Assembly: GCA_012523595.1 (NCBI GenBank) | Contig: JAAYIG010000117.1 | Span: 1 to 39,551, forward strand | Direction of reading: 5' to 3' | Source of the DNA: Fibrobacter sp. | GTDB taxonomy: Bacteria; Fibrobacterota; Chitinivibrionia; Chitinivibrionales; Chitinispirillaceae | Length of the DNA: 39,551 bases | Shown: in pieces, positions 1 through 8,858 of the stretch | Layout of the letters: the number at the start of each line of letters is the position of its first letter | How positions within the stretch are numbered: position 1 is the first letter of the stretch | The notes under the pieces: generated by a model | What the model was told of the DNA's origin: nothing | Seen by the model: the letters and a program-made list of their open reading frames with translations, nothing else | Database searches by the model: none | Made by a program: the position numbers and the translations under genes

Positions 1-96
1 ATCGAAGGTTTTTACAATTGCAAAAGGATTCATTCTACTTTGGGATATTTATCACCAGCAGAATATGAATCTGTCAAACGGAAGAAAATTGCTTAG
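1..96 (+). CDS. IS3-family transposase OrfB, C-terminal end (partial)
   Basis: The window opens inside a reading frame of 31 residues ending at a TAG at 94-96. Its sequence contains FYNCKRIHSTLGYLSPAEYE, the conserved C-terminal end of the DDE integrase (OrfB) of IS3-family elements (IS150/IS911-like). The family catalyses copy-out/paste-in transposition. The catalytic D, D and E residues lie upstream of the window, so activity cannot be judged. A typical IS3 right end follows immediately, which supports the call. The frame is open at the left edge. Confidence 0.88.
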   Translation: MEGFYNCKRIHSTLGYLSPAEYESVKRKKIA

Positions 97-126
97 TCAC
101 GTGTCCATTTTTTCGGGGCAATTCCA
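1..126 (+). mobile_element. right end of an IS3-family insertion sequence
   Basis: After the transposase stop codon comes a 26-bp segment (101-126) beginning GTGTCCATTTTTTCGG and ending GGGGCAATTCCA. This matches the usual look of IS3-family terminal inverted repeats, which end in CA. The boundary at about 126 is inferred from that CA and from the response-regulator reading frame resuming directly after it. The left end and the target duplication lie outside the window. Confidence 0.75.
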
Positions 127-169
127 TATCTTCATCGTCTTCAATAACCAAAAGGCGTTCTGAAGGCAT
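127..169 (-). pseudogene. response regulator, N-terminal fragment cut by the IS
   Basis: Reading leftwards from an ATG at 169-167, the frame gives MPSERLLVIEDDED and then runs into the IS end. The string LLVIEDDED is the first beta-strand and acidic pocket of a CheY-like receiver domain. A good ribosome binding site (GGGAG) lies 5 to 6 bases upstream of the ATG, so this is a genuine gene start. Beyond residue 14 or so the frame continues into IS sequence and stops after about 31 codons, so the gene is disrupted here. The rest of the receiver and any output domain would lie on the far side of the IS, outside the window. Confidence 0.72.
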
Positions 170-316
170 AGCGCTCCCTATTAGTTTTGTTATACATTGA
201 AGTATAATTTATCCAATAATAAAACACCCGGAAATGTCTGAAGGGCCCTTTTACATGGATACCTATCACAGATTCTGCTTTTGACAAAAAACTCATCTCC
301 GATATTTTCCATTCAG

Positions 317-1600
317 TTAGACCAGTGTTTTCAGAGAATCGTTTTGAAGGGAAGCAAAATTATTCTTAATTGTCCTGTATATAGAAAAAACCATAAATAT
401 TGAGATCGATACTTCCGCTGATAAATACGCCAGTGCTGTGCCGTTACCGGAAAAAAGCATGCTGAAATAATACGTAGATAAAGCGGATACAGATAGACCA
501 ATTGATGTAGCCATCAGAAACTTGGATTTCATCTCCATTGGTAAAAAGAATTGAGTGCCTCCAATATCATTAATTGCAAGGATTGGGAGCAATAAGCATA
601 AAATTCTCAAAATAGAGATAGAATCCTGAAAGTCATTACCGTAAATAACTTTGATTATAAGACTGGAACTGAACAATACTGTTAAACAGATCATGATCGA
701 AAAAAGCAATGTGACAAGCGAAGTTTTTCCAATCTCTTTAAGGAAACGAGATCGATTGTAAGCATAGATTTTGGATAAATGCGGATAAAATGACATTCCT
801 AATACAGACTCAATACCTAAGAGTGCTTTAATGATTCTTTCTGCAGCAGAGTAATATCCTACTGTTTTCTCACTGGCAACGAATCCCAGGAAAACCACAT
901 ATATATTTGTGTAAATTGCGCCGAGCACAGTAGAAAGATAAAGGGGAAAAGCTCTTTTTAAAGTAGTCAATGCAAAATTTATATCTATCAGTGAAAGCGA
1001 AAGAAAGGAAATGCCATCCTTTTTAACAAGATAAAGTGAGTATGCCAAAGAAAAAAAGGTTGAAACAGTAGTGATTATCACTACGACTATTGTATCGCTG
1101 TGTGTTTTAACAAACACGAAAATACCGACTGTATAGACAAGAGCACCAATAAGGTTTGAAGCAGCAATTCTCCACATTTTTTGCTGACCCTGGAAATACC
1201 AGTGAGGCATCAATGTGTTCGACAGTATTGATGGTGCAAAAGCTGCCAGAAGTAATTTTATATTTGCGAAAAATGGGAAATAAAGAATACTGATTGTGAT
1301 TAGTAAAAAAGTGAAAATTGTAAATACGCATTTGATCATAAATGCGTTGGTCATAAGTTTGCTTATGTATTGCTTGTCAGAAAGATGAACGGCAACTTCT
1401 CGTGTGGAATACACTGAAATCCCAAGCTCAGTGAAAAGAAAGAAATAAGTCGTTAGCGCTTGTGAGAAAGCCAGTTTTCCAAGCCCTTCTGCACCTATTA
1501 TGCGCGCAAGATAAGGGACTGTTATAAGAGGAATAAATAACTGCAGGATCTTTGCTATGCCTAGCGGTCCGGCATTACTCATGATAATTTTTTTTATCAC
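317..1600 (-). CDS. wzx: Wzx-type polysaccharide flippase
   Basis: This 427-residue protein has many hydrophobic segments spread over its whole length, consistent with about 12 to 14 membrane helices. The N-terminus (GPLGIAKILQLFIPLITVPY, then LARIIGAEGLGKLAFSQALT) is characteristic of the MATE/MOP-superfamily RfbX/Wzx group. These proteins flip undecaprenyl-diphosphate-linked oligosaccharide repeats across the inner membrane. Its start overlaps the stop of the upstream glycosyltransferase by four bases (ATGA), so the two genes are likely translationally coupled and in one operon. It is the last gene of the minus-strand block before the IS-disrupted response regulator. Substrate specificity cannot be read from the sequence. 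Confidence 0.88.
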   Translation of the reverse strand: MIKKIIMSNAGPLGIAKILQLFIPLITVPYLARIIGAEGLGKLAFSQALTTYFFLFTELGISVYSTREVAVHLSDKQYISKLMTNAFMIKCVFTIFTFLLITISILYFPFFANIKLLLAAFAPSILSNTLMPHWYFQGQQKMWRIAASNLIGALVYTVGIFVFVKTHSDTIVVVIITTVSTFFSLAYSLYLVKKDGISFLSLSLIDINFALTTLKRAFPLYLSTVLGAIYTNIYVVFLGFVASEKTVGYYSAAERIIKALLGIESVLGMSFYPHLSKIYAYNRSRFLKEIGKTSLVTLLFSIMICLTVLFSSSLIIKVIYGNDFQDSISILRILCLLLPILAINDIGGTQFFLPMEMKSKFLMATSIGLSVSALSTYYFSMLFSGNGTALAYLSAEVSISIFMVFSIYRTIKNNFASLQNDSLKTLV

Positions 1601-2706
1601 TGTAAATTCTTCTTTTGATGGCTCATTGCATTGATAAATGCCTTTTCCAGCTCGACAGCCGATTTATCCCAGGTATATTCTTGAACCGATTTGAATCCTT
1701 CCTCTGCGATTTGATTAAGCTTGTCGCGGTTAAGTATTAACGATTCAATTCCGCAAAAGGCACTGTCAACATCTCCAGGAATTATAAGCTCGACATTATC
1801 CCCATTGTAAATAGATTCAATGCTCCCAATTTTAGTCCCAACAACAGCACACTTACATGCCATTGCTTCAAGTGGTGTCATTCCCCATCCTTCACATTGA
1901 CTCGGAAAAAGGAAAATGTGTGAGGATTGGTAAATATTAAGGAGCTGATAATAACTTGGGTTCAGATAATATTCAAAATCCAGATCAATTTCAGGTTTAT
2001 CGAACATTCCAAATACAATTATTCGTATCTCAGAATACTTTTTTTTGATCCTGGATAATGCTTTAAGTCCCACAAATGCCCCTTTCGGAACATAAGTATG
2101 GTAAAGCATCGATACTGTTAGAGGATATTGGTTCTTTGTCTCAGGTGGATAAAACCTGTCAAGTCTGACTCCATTATTAATTTGAGCTTCTACTTCAACA
2201 CCAATGTCATTACGTAACAGATTTGTAAGCCAGGAAGAGATTGTGATCAAATTTAAAGGTAATCGAAAGGAGGCATCAACTAACCTTTTGTCATCCCAGA
2301 TTTCGTAACCTTGAATGAAATAAAACTTTGCACCTTTACTTCTGTTCAATTTATATACATCGTAAGCAGTGGGCCATGATGTGGCCATACAGATATCAGC
2401 ATTTCTGATAAAGAGATTACTTATAACTGGAACAGGGAAAATTTTGACACTGTTTTTGTGCCATTCAATTTGTCGTGGCTTTTTTATCAGGTTGTAACCT
2501 AAAATTTTGAAGAAAAGTAATAGTCGTCTGGGAAAACTGCTTGTAGCTGGAAGTATGTTCTTCCAATAAGGTATAAAAGGGAAATATACTTTCACATCGT
2601 GTCCAAATTCAGTGAGCTTTAAATAATATTCAAGGACAGCTAAGATTCCACCAGATTTGTTATGGAATGGAATTATAAAGTTAATTTTAAGTTTGTTGTT
2701 TTCCAT
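1597..2706 (-). CDS. GT4-family glycosyltransferase
   Basis: A GT-B fold glycosyltransferase of about 369 residues that probably adds a sugar to a lipid-linked polysaccharide intermediate in the cytoplasm. The N-terminus INFIIPFHNKSGGILAVLEY is the typical first Rossmann strand and glycine-rich acceptor loop. Near the C-terminus, FLFPSQCEGWGMTPLEAMAC carries the EX7E-like donor motif of GT4 enzymes. A longer frame exists from a GTG at 2742, but the ATG at 2706 (MENNKLKINFIIP) fits the family better; neither start has a strong ribosome site. It overlaps the flippase start by four bases. Donor and acceptor are unknown. Confidence 0.85.
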   Translation of the reverse strand: MENNKLKINFIIPFHNKSGGILAVLEYYLKLTEFGHDVKVYFPFIPYWKNILPATSSFPRRLLLFFKILGYNLIKKPRQIEWHKNSVKIFPVPVISNLFIRNADICMATSWPTAYDVYKLNRSKGAKFYFIQGYEIWDDKRLVDASFRLPLNLITISSWLTNLLRNDIGVEVEAQINNGVRLDRFYPPETKNQYPLTVSMLYHTYVPKGAFVGLKALSRIKKKYSEIRIIVFGMFDKPEIDLDFEYYLNPSYYQLLNIYQSSHIFLFPSQCEGWGMTPLEAMACKCAVVGTKIGSIESIYNGDNVELIIPGDVDSAFCGIESLILNRDKLNQIAEEGFKSVQEYTWDKSAVELEKAFINAMSHQKKNLQ

Positions 2707-3014
2707 TAATCCGCAGGAAGAGATATTGCAGAGATAGTTCACTTCTTAAAAAAATAATCTATTTATCTGATATGAGCCAGAATTGCCGATTAAAAATCTG
2801 ATACTGCCTAAAATTTAGGTTATTTTTTAGAATCTTAGTATTTTATTCAAGAGTAACTTGATTTCATAGATAATTTACCTGAGAAATAGGCTGCCGGGGA
2901 TAGACTCTGAATTATGAGTTCTGATTGGATTTTGATCGAAGGCAGAGTATATCAAAGAAAATCGCGCATTTTTCAAACCTGCGACCTAAAATCATACCAG
3001 GATTGTAATCAATA
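2707..3014. other. divergent intergenic region between two glycosyltransferase genes
   Basis: About 308 AT-rich bases separate the minus-strand GT4 gene from the plus-strand GT2 gene and must hold promoters for both directions. I see no convincing -35/-10 pair, operator palindrome, hairpin or small ORF. Confidence 0.4.
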
Positions 3015-3971
3015 ATGACACCTCTTGTTTCTATAGTAATACTTAACTGGAACGGGAAAGAACATATCGATGAGTGCCTTTCAAGTGTTTTAGCTTCAAA
3101 TTATCCCAATTTTGAAGTCATAGTGGTTGATAATGCTTCAACAGACGGATCTGTAGACATTATTAAACAAAAAAAAAGAGTAATCCTGATACAAAATAAG
3201 TGTAATACAGGATTTGCAGCAGGTAATAATATCGGTTTTTCGGCTGCAAAGGGGAAATACATTGTAACACTGAATAATGATACCTGTGTAGCTTCAGACT
3301 GGTTGAACGAGCCGGTGAGAAGGTTTGAAAATGATGAAAAAACAGGGATTATAAGCTGCCGTCAGATGGATTATTATAAAAGAGATATAATTAACGGGCT
3401 TTATCATTATCCTGATGAGACACTTCTTTTCAGAGCCAGAGGGTTTGGAGAAAAACTGGACTATGAGCACATGAAATCCGGGTTTGTTATCAGTGCCAAT
3501 GGAGCATCTTCAATTTTCAGAAAAGAGATGCTTGATTCTATAGGTGGTTTTGACGAACGATTTTTTGCATACCATGAAGATTGTGATATCGGAATGCGTG
3601 CTTTTTTGGCAGGATGGAATTGCTTGTATGTGCCTGAGGCAGTAATTTATCACAAGGAGGGGGCTAGTTTTAAAAAAAAGAATAATACCTTTAACTATTA
3701 TTTCCACCGTAACCGTTTCTGGTTTCTGTACAAATTTTTTCCGGTATCCTCTTTACTTCGGCATTCTTTCCAGATATTTTTTTGGGAATTACGAATTGCC
3801 AGAATTAAAATTTTTAAAGAACGAATCGGAAAGCAATATCTTCGCGCAATTAAAGACTCCTTCACGGGCTTCTCGATGTTCAAATCGGAAAGAAAAAGAA
3901 ATACAGTTCTTTTTCGGGCAAAGGAAACTGAGTTCAACAAATTCTTAAATGAAAAAATTCTGCTGAAATAG
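3015..3971 (+). CDS. GT2-family glycosyltransferase (rhamnosyltransferase-like)
   Basis: A 318-residue GT-A fold enzyme resembling WbbL/RfbF-type rhamnosyltransferases. The first strand PLVSIVILNWNGKEHIDECL and the segment VIVVDNASTDGS are diagnostic of GT2. The metal and nucleotide-sugar binding site is visible as TLNNDT (in place of DXD), and YHEDCDIGMRAFLAGW carries the ED motif of the catalytic base. The C-terminal 90 residues are basic and aromatic, likely a membrane-associated tail. It is a single plus-strand gene placed between two minus-strand blocks, converging on the methyltransferase at 4011-4730 with only 39 bases between stop codons. The acceptor sugar is not predictable. Confidence 0.87.
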   Translation: MTPLVSIVILNWNGKEHIDECLSSVLASNYPNFEVIVVDNASTDGSVDIIKQKKRVILIQNKCNTGFAAGNNIGFSAAKGKYIVTLNNDTCVASDWLNEPVRRFENDEKTGIISCRQMDYYKRDIINGLYHYPDETLLFRARGFGEKLDYEHMKSGFVISANGASSIFRKEMLDSIGGFDERFFAYHEDCDIGMRAFLAGWNCLYVPEAVIYHKEGASFKKKNNTFNYYFHRNRFWFLYKFFPVSSLLRHSFQIFFWELRIARIKIFKERIGKQYLRAIKDSFTGFSMFKSERKRNTVLFRAKETEFNKFLNEKILLK

Positions 3972-4010
3972 TGTGCAGCCCTGTTCCGACCGGATGAAGC
4001 CTGTAGTATG

Positions 4011-4730
4011 TTACTTGACCAGCTTTACAATCTGAGTGTAGTAGGTAGAAACAACGGGCGCTGCTTTAATTTGTTGTTTGCATGCATCTAAAATGTAATT
4101 TAAAATGCCCATTCCTGAAATTACCATCGGTGGTTTGAGCCTGTTGTAAAGAAAATGCTTCCGGAAACCAGCTTTTTTAGCTGAATTGATTATTATCCTG
4201 GGGTGCATATCTCTTTCTGTTACACCAAATCGCTCGATTGTTTTTTTGGTGCCTTCAGATTTACTGTGACCATATCCTGGTTCACACGTTAAGCAAATGC
4301 CTCCTTTTTTTAAAGCCCTGTAAACGCTTTGCAAGGCTTTAAACTCATCAACTGAATGGTGCAAAGAGTCATAGAACAGGGCATAATCAAATTCTTCATT
4401 GAAATTCATAGATTCATAATCACAACACAAAAAATGCAGATTCGAGAGTCTGTATCGGGATTTGTTTTTTTCCGCTAAATTGATCATATCTTCTGAAATA
4501 TCTTGTCCTGTAACATTATACCCTCTGAGCGCAAAAAATATACTGGTCCAGCCTGTACCAACACCCAGGTCTAAAATTCGAGCCGGTGGTGGTGGCAAAA
4601 TATGCATAAATGTACCCATGTCAAATAAGTACCGCGGGCACTCGGGATCAGAAAAGGGTTTGTTGAATGCATGCTCAACTTCGGAATCTTTCAAGTTCTT
4701 TATATATTCCAGCTCTCCCTGTTTAGCCAA
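4011..4730 (-). CDS. class I SAM-dependent methyltransferase (paralogue 1)
   Basis: A Rossmann-fold methyltransferase of about 240 residues. Motif I is ILDLGVGTGWTSIFFALRGY, followed by the acidic DIS residues and a motif-IV-like FDYALFYDSLHH; GGICLTCEPG resembles motif VI. It is a close paralogue of the gene at 8859-9581, sharing runs such as QDISEDM, LAEKN, DSLHH and GGICLT. The frame is open from a GTG at 4742, but that GTG directly abuts AAGGA. A TTG at 4730 lies 11 bases after AAGGAG and gives the same N-terminal length as the paralogue, so I prefer it. Last gene of a four-gene minus-strand block. It probably methylates a sugar or lipid-linked glycan; the substrate is unknown. Confidence 0.82.
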   Translation of the reverse strand: MAKQGELEYIKNLKDSEVEHAFNKPFSDPECPRYLFDMGTFMHILPPPPARILDLGVGTGWTSIFFALRGYNVTGQDISEDMINLAEKNKSRYRLSNLHFLCCDYESMNFNEEFDYALFYDSLHHSVDEFKALQSVYRALKKGGICLTCEPGYGHSKSEGTKKTIERFGVTERDMHPRIIINSAKKAGFRKHFLYNRLKPPMVISGMGILNYILDACKQQIKAAPVVSTYYTQIVKLVK

Positions 4731-4754
4731 TTTTATCCGCACTCCTTGTTTGTA

Positions 4755-5834
4755 TTATGAAGATTTTCCAGAAAAAGTCTTTAACAGAAGTTGTGCTGTC
4801 TTCTCCCATGAATATTTAGATAATACTTTTTGATATCTGCTTTTAAAAGGAGTAGCGATAAATCTGTCCAGATCCAATATTTTATCAGCGATATCCTCCG
4901 GTTTATATGGATCACAATAAAGTACCGAATCTTCTGCTATTTCCTCCATGACGGAGCCTTGGGAAGTAATAACCGGACATTCCATTAGAAGTGCCTCAAG
5001 TACAGGAAGGCCGAAACCCTCATATAAAGAGGGGAAAATGAAAGCTTTACACAACTGATACTCTTTGCTAAGCTGCTGCTCTGTAATGTATCCTAAAAGT
5101 TTTACCTGGTCCTTGACGGGACTGTTTTCGATATAGTCTTTAATTTCTTTATTGTTCCAGCCCGGAGGGCCGGCAATGTGTAATGCTACTAATTTCCCTT
5201 TTTGTAAAAGAATTTCCAAAGCTTTGAAAATATTAATAAGGTTTTTTCTGGGTTCATAATTACCAACAAATAAAAGGTGCTCGCCTCTTTTCACATCCAT
5301 TGTGCCATACGCTTCTTTCCAGTCAGGATGCCCGCAATAGACCGGATCAACTTTTGTTTTAAGAAACGGAAAATGTTTCTCTATATCAGCTTTAATGAAA
5401 TTTGAGATCGTTACGACTCTGTGTGATTTCTTAAGAGTTGGGGGAATAAAAAGTTTCATTATCCGGAGATTGGAACTATGTATGGTCTGTGGATAATGAA
5501 TGAAAACCAGGTCATATATTGTGCTGACAATTTTGACATTTTTCATCCCGAAAAAAGGGCAGATCTGCTCCGGGACCCATAAGGTATCTATTCTATATTG
5601 TCTACAGTACAGTGGTACTTTACATTGTAACCAGAGCAAGCCTGGAATTTTAGTTTTATCACTGATTTTTTTCCAGTTTTTATTCTCAGGCACGTAACCT
5701 GAAGGATTTTTCTCAAAAATGAAATAGGTGTTGTCCGGGTCTATTTTTTGCAAGGCATCTAAAACACTTGTAATAAACCGCCCAACACCAGTAAGAGGAC
5801 CTGTGATATTTCTTATAACAATACCGATTCGCAA
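4755..5834 (-). CDS. GT4-family glycosyltransferase (mannosyltransferase-like)
   Basis: A 359-residue GT-B enzyme. The N-terminus MRIGIVIRNITGPLTGVGRF shows the glycine-rich loop typical of WbaZ/MtfB-like mannosyltransferases. The donor domain includes LLFVGNYEPRKNL and the EX7E motif in FPSLYEGFGLPVLEALL. The start is a TTG, preceded by GGAG with six bases of spacing, which supports it despite the rare codon. It is closely related to the gene at 6612-7718: both have the VG-N-EPRKNL segment and the SVM-EIA-D motif near the C-terminus, suggesting duplication. It lies 24 bases upstream of the methyltransferase and 23 bases downstream of the FkbM gene in the same block. Confidence 0.86.
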   Translation of the reverse strand: MRIGIVIRNITGPLTGVGRFITSVLDALQKIDPDNTYFIFEKNPSGYVPENKNWKKISDKTKIPGLLWLQCKVPLYCRQYRIDTLWVPEQICPFFGMKNVKIVSTIYDLVFIHYPQTIHSSNLRIMKLFIPPTLKKSHRVVTISNFIKADIEKHFPFLKTKVDPVYCGHPDWKEAYGTMDVKRGEHLLFVGNYEPRKNLINIFKALEILLQKGKLVALHIAGPPGWNNKEIKDYIENSPVKDQVKLLGYITEQQLSKEYQLCKAFIFPSLYEGFGLPVLEALLMECPVITSQGSVMEEIAEDSVLYCDPYKPEDIADKILDLDRFIATPFKSRYQKVLSKYSWEKTAQLLLKTFSGKSS

Positions 5835-5857
5835 CTAAAACTCCATATATTTCAGGA

Positions 5858-6637
5858 TTACTTGCCACTGCAGGATAGCATATATTCGAATGGTTCTCCG
5901 CTCTCGCTGGTATCCAAGGGTACTGCTGAATAACCGAACTGTGACAAGTATTCCAAACAGGATATCCGTAACTCGCTGGAGTGTACTGAAAGTAAGATTA
6001 CAGGATGATTTTTTTGTAGAAGCGATTTGCTTCCGTGCAGTACTTTTAACTCAGCTCCTTCTACGTCAATTTTAACAATATCAGGGAAAACACCGGTTGT
6101 TTGTACAACGCTATCTATTGTCAAAGTAGGCACGATGTCAAATTTCGTTTCAGAAGATTCTGTGTTTTCAAGCAGATGGCCTAAAGCGCAATCGGGAGTG
6201 TTATTAAAAAGAGAAATTGAGGTGTTATCTGAACAGGCTGCAGGGATTATCATTGCGTTTGTAATTTTATTGATGCGTATATGTTTAGCCAGATATTCAA
6301 TATTTCTTATTGATGGTTCGAATGCAAAAATTTTCCCATTTTTCCCGATTATTCGAGACCCTAATAATGTGTAATACCCTATGTTTGCACCCACATCGAA
6401 AACTATAAAACCGTCTTTCAGTGCGCTTTTAAATGCCTCGGTCTGCTTTGGTTCAACAAGGCCGAAAAATATCGTAGCACCTCCTCCTTCACCTGAAGCG
6501 GCACCGTGTATAAATTTCAGGCCGAATAGAGGACCACGAATAACTGGATATGCTATTTTGGGTATTAAATGGGCAGATATTATCCTGAGTATTGATCTAA
6601 TCTTTTTCATATTAATCGAATTTTGTTGACCTTTCAT
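5858..6637 (-). CDS. FkbM-family SAM-dependent methyltransferase
   Basis: A 259-residue protein with the FkbM signature. Motif I is FIVFDVGANIGYYTLLGSRI, followed by IFAFEPSIRNIEYL and later DIVKIDVEGAELKVLHGS. FkbM enzymes O-methylate hydroxyl groups of sugars or polyketides, and in polysaccharide loci they usually methylate a sugar residue. The ATG at 6637 overlaps the end of the upstream GT4 gene by 26 bases; an in-frame ATG at 6610 (MKKIRSIL) would avoid the overlap. Neither has a clear ribosome site, so the start is uncertain. Its position between two GT4 paralogues points to one glycan pathway. Confidence 0.86.
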   Translation of the reverse strand: MKGQQNSINMKKIRSILRIISAHLIPKIAYPVIRGPLFGLKFIHGAASGEGGGATIFFGLVEPKQTEAFKSALKDGFIVFDVGANIGYYTLLGSRIIGKNGKIFAFEPSIRNIEYLAKHIRINKITNAMIIPAACSDNTSISLFNNTPDCALGHLLENTESSETKFDIVPTLTIDSVVQTTGVFPDIVKIDVEGAELKVLHGSKSLLQKNHPVILLSVHSSELRISCLEYLSQFGYSAVPLDTSESGEPFEYMLSCSGK

Positions 6638-7718
6638 CGTTTATTAAACAAAGTAAATCCTTTGCAGCGTTTTTCCATGAGAATTTGCTTATTACCTTTT
6701 CTTTGTTTTTAGTATACTTATTCCTGTCAAAATCAGAATTATAAATGGACATAATTGCCTCAGATATAGAATTCGGGCTCTGAGGATCAAAATAAAGGGC
6801 TGCATCCTGGGCAATCTCCTGCATTACAGAGCCTTTGGATGTCAAGACCATGCAATCGAGTGAGAGTGCTTCCAGAACAGGAATCCCGAATCCTTCGTAT
6901 ATAGATGGGAACAGAAATGCTTTGCAGTACAAGTATTCCTTCTGAAGCTCTTTTTCGCTGATGAAACCCTTAAAAACTATGGTTTCCCTTACAGAGCTTT
7001 TTCTGATGTATTCATTAGTTCTCTGATATTTCCAACCATTGAGACCAACAACATGTAATGAAATATCCTTACCATTTCCGGATTTGATTAATTCGAGTGC
7101 CTTTACCAGATTGATTAAATTTTTCCGTGGCTCAAGGTTACCCACAAACAGCAGGTATTCATCTCTGTTTTGTGAATCATATTTCGAAGGTAGCTCCCAT
7201 CGATGCGGGGCACCGCAACTGATTACCTTTATTTTTCCTGGTGATAATTTCGGAAAAGAGCGTAAAATATCATTCTTAATGAAATCAGAAATAGTGATTA
7301 CATATTTCGACCTGGTCATCGAAAGAGGTGTAAATAATTTACTGACCAGGAGCCTTTTCCAGTCCATGGTTTCAGGATAATGAACAAATGTCAGGTCGTA
7401 AACAAATGTGAATACTTTGACTTCTTTTGGAACAAGGAGAGGGGCAACATAATCCGAAGCAAGAAAAACGTCTAGTCTGAGCTTTTTAATCTGGGAAGGA
7501 ATAAATAACTGGGTTGCTACAATTGCATGAACGTTTTTTCGCACAGTAATTTTTGACCATTTTTCATTAAACAGATGATAGTCGCAGCCGGCATATTCAA
7601 AAAGAAAATAACTGTTAGTACTGTCGATTGTCTGAAGATTATCCAGTATATTCCTGAGATAGTTTGGAATACCAGAAAAACCAGCAGACAGTATTCGTAT
7701 ATCTATTCCGATTCTCAT
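6612..7718 (-). CDS. GT4-family glycosyltransferase
   Basis: A 368-residue GT-B glycosyltransferase beginning MRIGIDIRILSAGFSGIPNY, with the glycine-rich acceptor loop in the first 20 residues. The donor half has LLFVGNLEPRKNLINLVKAL and the EX7E segment FPSIYEGFGIPVLEAL. It is the first gene of the minus-strand block 7718 to 4011 and is a clear paralogue of the gene at 4755-5834. Its ATG lies about 53 bases from the likely start of the divergent gene at 7772, so a compact divergent promoter must sit in that gap or inside the coding regions. Donor and acceptor are unknown. Confidence 0.86.
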   Translation of the reverse strand: MRIGIDIRILSAGFSGIPNYLRNILDNLQTIDSTNSYFLFEYAGCDYHLFNEKWSKITVRKNVHAIVATQLFIPSQIKKLRLDVFLASDYVAPLLVPKEVKVFTFVYDLTFVHYPETMDWKRLLVSKLFTPLSMTRSKYVITISDFIKNDILRSFPKLSPGKIKVISCGAPHRWELPSKYDSQNRDEYLLFVGNLEPRKNLINLVKALELIKSGNGKDISLHVVGLNGWKYQRTNEYIRKSSVRETIVFKGFISEKELQKEYLYCKAFLFPSIYEGFGIPVLEALSLDCMVLTSKGSVMQEIAQDAALYFDPQSPNSISEAIMSIYNSDFDRNKYTKNKEKVISKFSWKNAAKDLLCLINDERSTKFD

Positions 7719-7771
7719 TTCCAGGGCAAAAAGTATTTTTCAATAAACACTTTCATCATTACAGGTTTATT

Positions 7772-8836
7772 TTGACTCTCTATTTTACTACCAACAGAAT
7801 AAAAAACCCTCTTACTGGAGGGGAAAAGTACGTTCAGGCTCTTCTGGAAGGTGCCAGTGCTGCCGGATTCAAAGTCCAGATATGGGAAGCAGTAAATCTT
7901 CCCTGGATATTAAAAACAATCCCCTTAATGAATATAATCCATTGCCTTAAAATTCTGAAAGCAGATAAAAATTCAATATTAATGATCGATCTTGATTTCC
8001 ACTTCCGGTATTTTTTATCTGTCCCGGTTGCAAGATTCTTAAAAAAAATGAAGGTTGTTGGTGTATTATTCCATTACAATTACTCCTTTAAAAAGAGATC
8101 TCTCAAAAGGACGATCCAGTATAATGTCGAAAGGTTTGTTTCCAGACAATGCGATTTTTTAATTACATTGAGTACTTTTAGTTTACATAATTTTATCCGC
8201 GTCAGTAATAAGACTGTGCCCAACGTAATTCTCCAGCCGTATGTAAAACAGAGCCGTGAAGAAGATGCTGAAGTCTCCAGGAGATTTTCGGAAGAAAATC
8301 GTTTCCTTCTTGTCGGTAATATAGAGTACAGGAAAAATGTAGATACGGTTCTCAGGGCATTAGGTACATTGAATTGTAGTTTTCGCTTTGATATTGCAGG
8401 CCAGTGTGTATCTGAGCAGTACAGATGCTATCTTCAGAACCTTATTAGAGAGTTAAAACTGGGTGAGAAGGTCCATTTCCATGGGAGGGTCAGCTCTGAG
8501 CAGTTGGCTAATTTATATAATGGAAGCAGTTTGTTCATTCTGGTATCCCGAATGGAGGGTTTCGGAATTGTATATGCAGAGGCAATGAAATACGGTTTGC
8601 CTATCGTTGCTTCAAATACAGGGGCTGTGCCGGAAATTGTTGAAAATGGGAAAAATGGTATCCTCTGTGATCCAGAAGATCCGGATGCTATTTCAAAAGC
8701 AATTTTAAAGATCATTAATAACCAGGAATTGCGGAATACATTTTCAGAGAATAATTACAGGAAGTTCAAATCATTTATCGACAGGTCTGCTTTTGTAGAA
8801 AAGGCTACTGAGATTTTCAAAAGTTTTCAGGTGTGA
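7772..8836 (+). CDS. GT4-family glycosyltransferase
   Basis: A GT-B enzyme of about 354 residues. The recognisable N-terminus is LTLYFTTNRIKNPLTGGEKY, so translation most likely begins at the TTG at 7772, with ACAGG seven bases upstream. The frame is open back to 7664, but that extension lacks family features and would overlap the divergent gene. The donor domain has FLLVGNIEYRKNVDTVLRAL and the EX7E motif MEGFGIVYAEAMKYG. It is more distant from the 4755 and 6612 genes than they are from each other. It heads the plus-strand block glycosyltransferase, methyltransferase, GT-C protein. Confidence 0.84.
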   Translation: MTLYFTTNRIKNPLTGGEKYVQALLEGASAAGFKVQIWEAVNLPWILKTIPLMNIIHCLKILKADKNSILMIDLDFHFRYFLSVPVARFLKKMKVVGVLFHYNYSFKKRSLKRTIQYNVERFVSRQCDFLITLSTFSLHNFIRVSNKTVPNVILQPYVKQSREEDAEVSRRFSEENRFLLVGNIEYRKNVDTVLRALGTLNCSFRFDIAGQCVSEQYRCYLQNLIRELKLGEKVHFHGRVSSEQLANLYNGSSLFILVSRMEGFGIVYAEAMKYGLPIVASNTGAVPEIVENGKNGILCDPEDPDAISKAILKIINNQELRNTFSENNYRKFKSFIDRSAFVEKATEIFKSFQV

Positions 8837-8858
8837 CTGTCAATCTTTGAGGTTTATT

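Noticed and set aside
7664-7771. N-terminal extension of the GT4 gene
   Set aside because: The extension would overlap the divergent GT4 gene and lacks family sequence; the TTG at 7772 matches the expected N-terminus.
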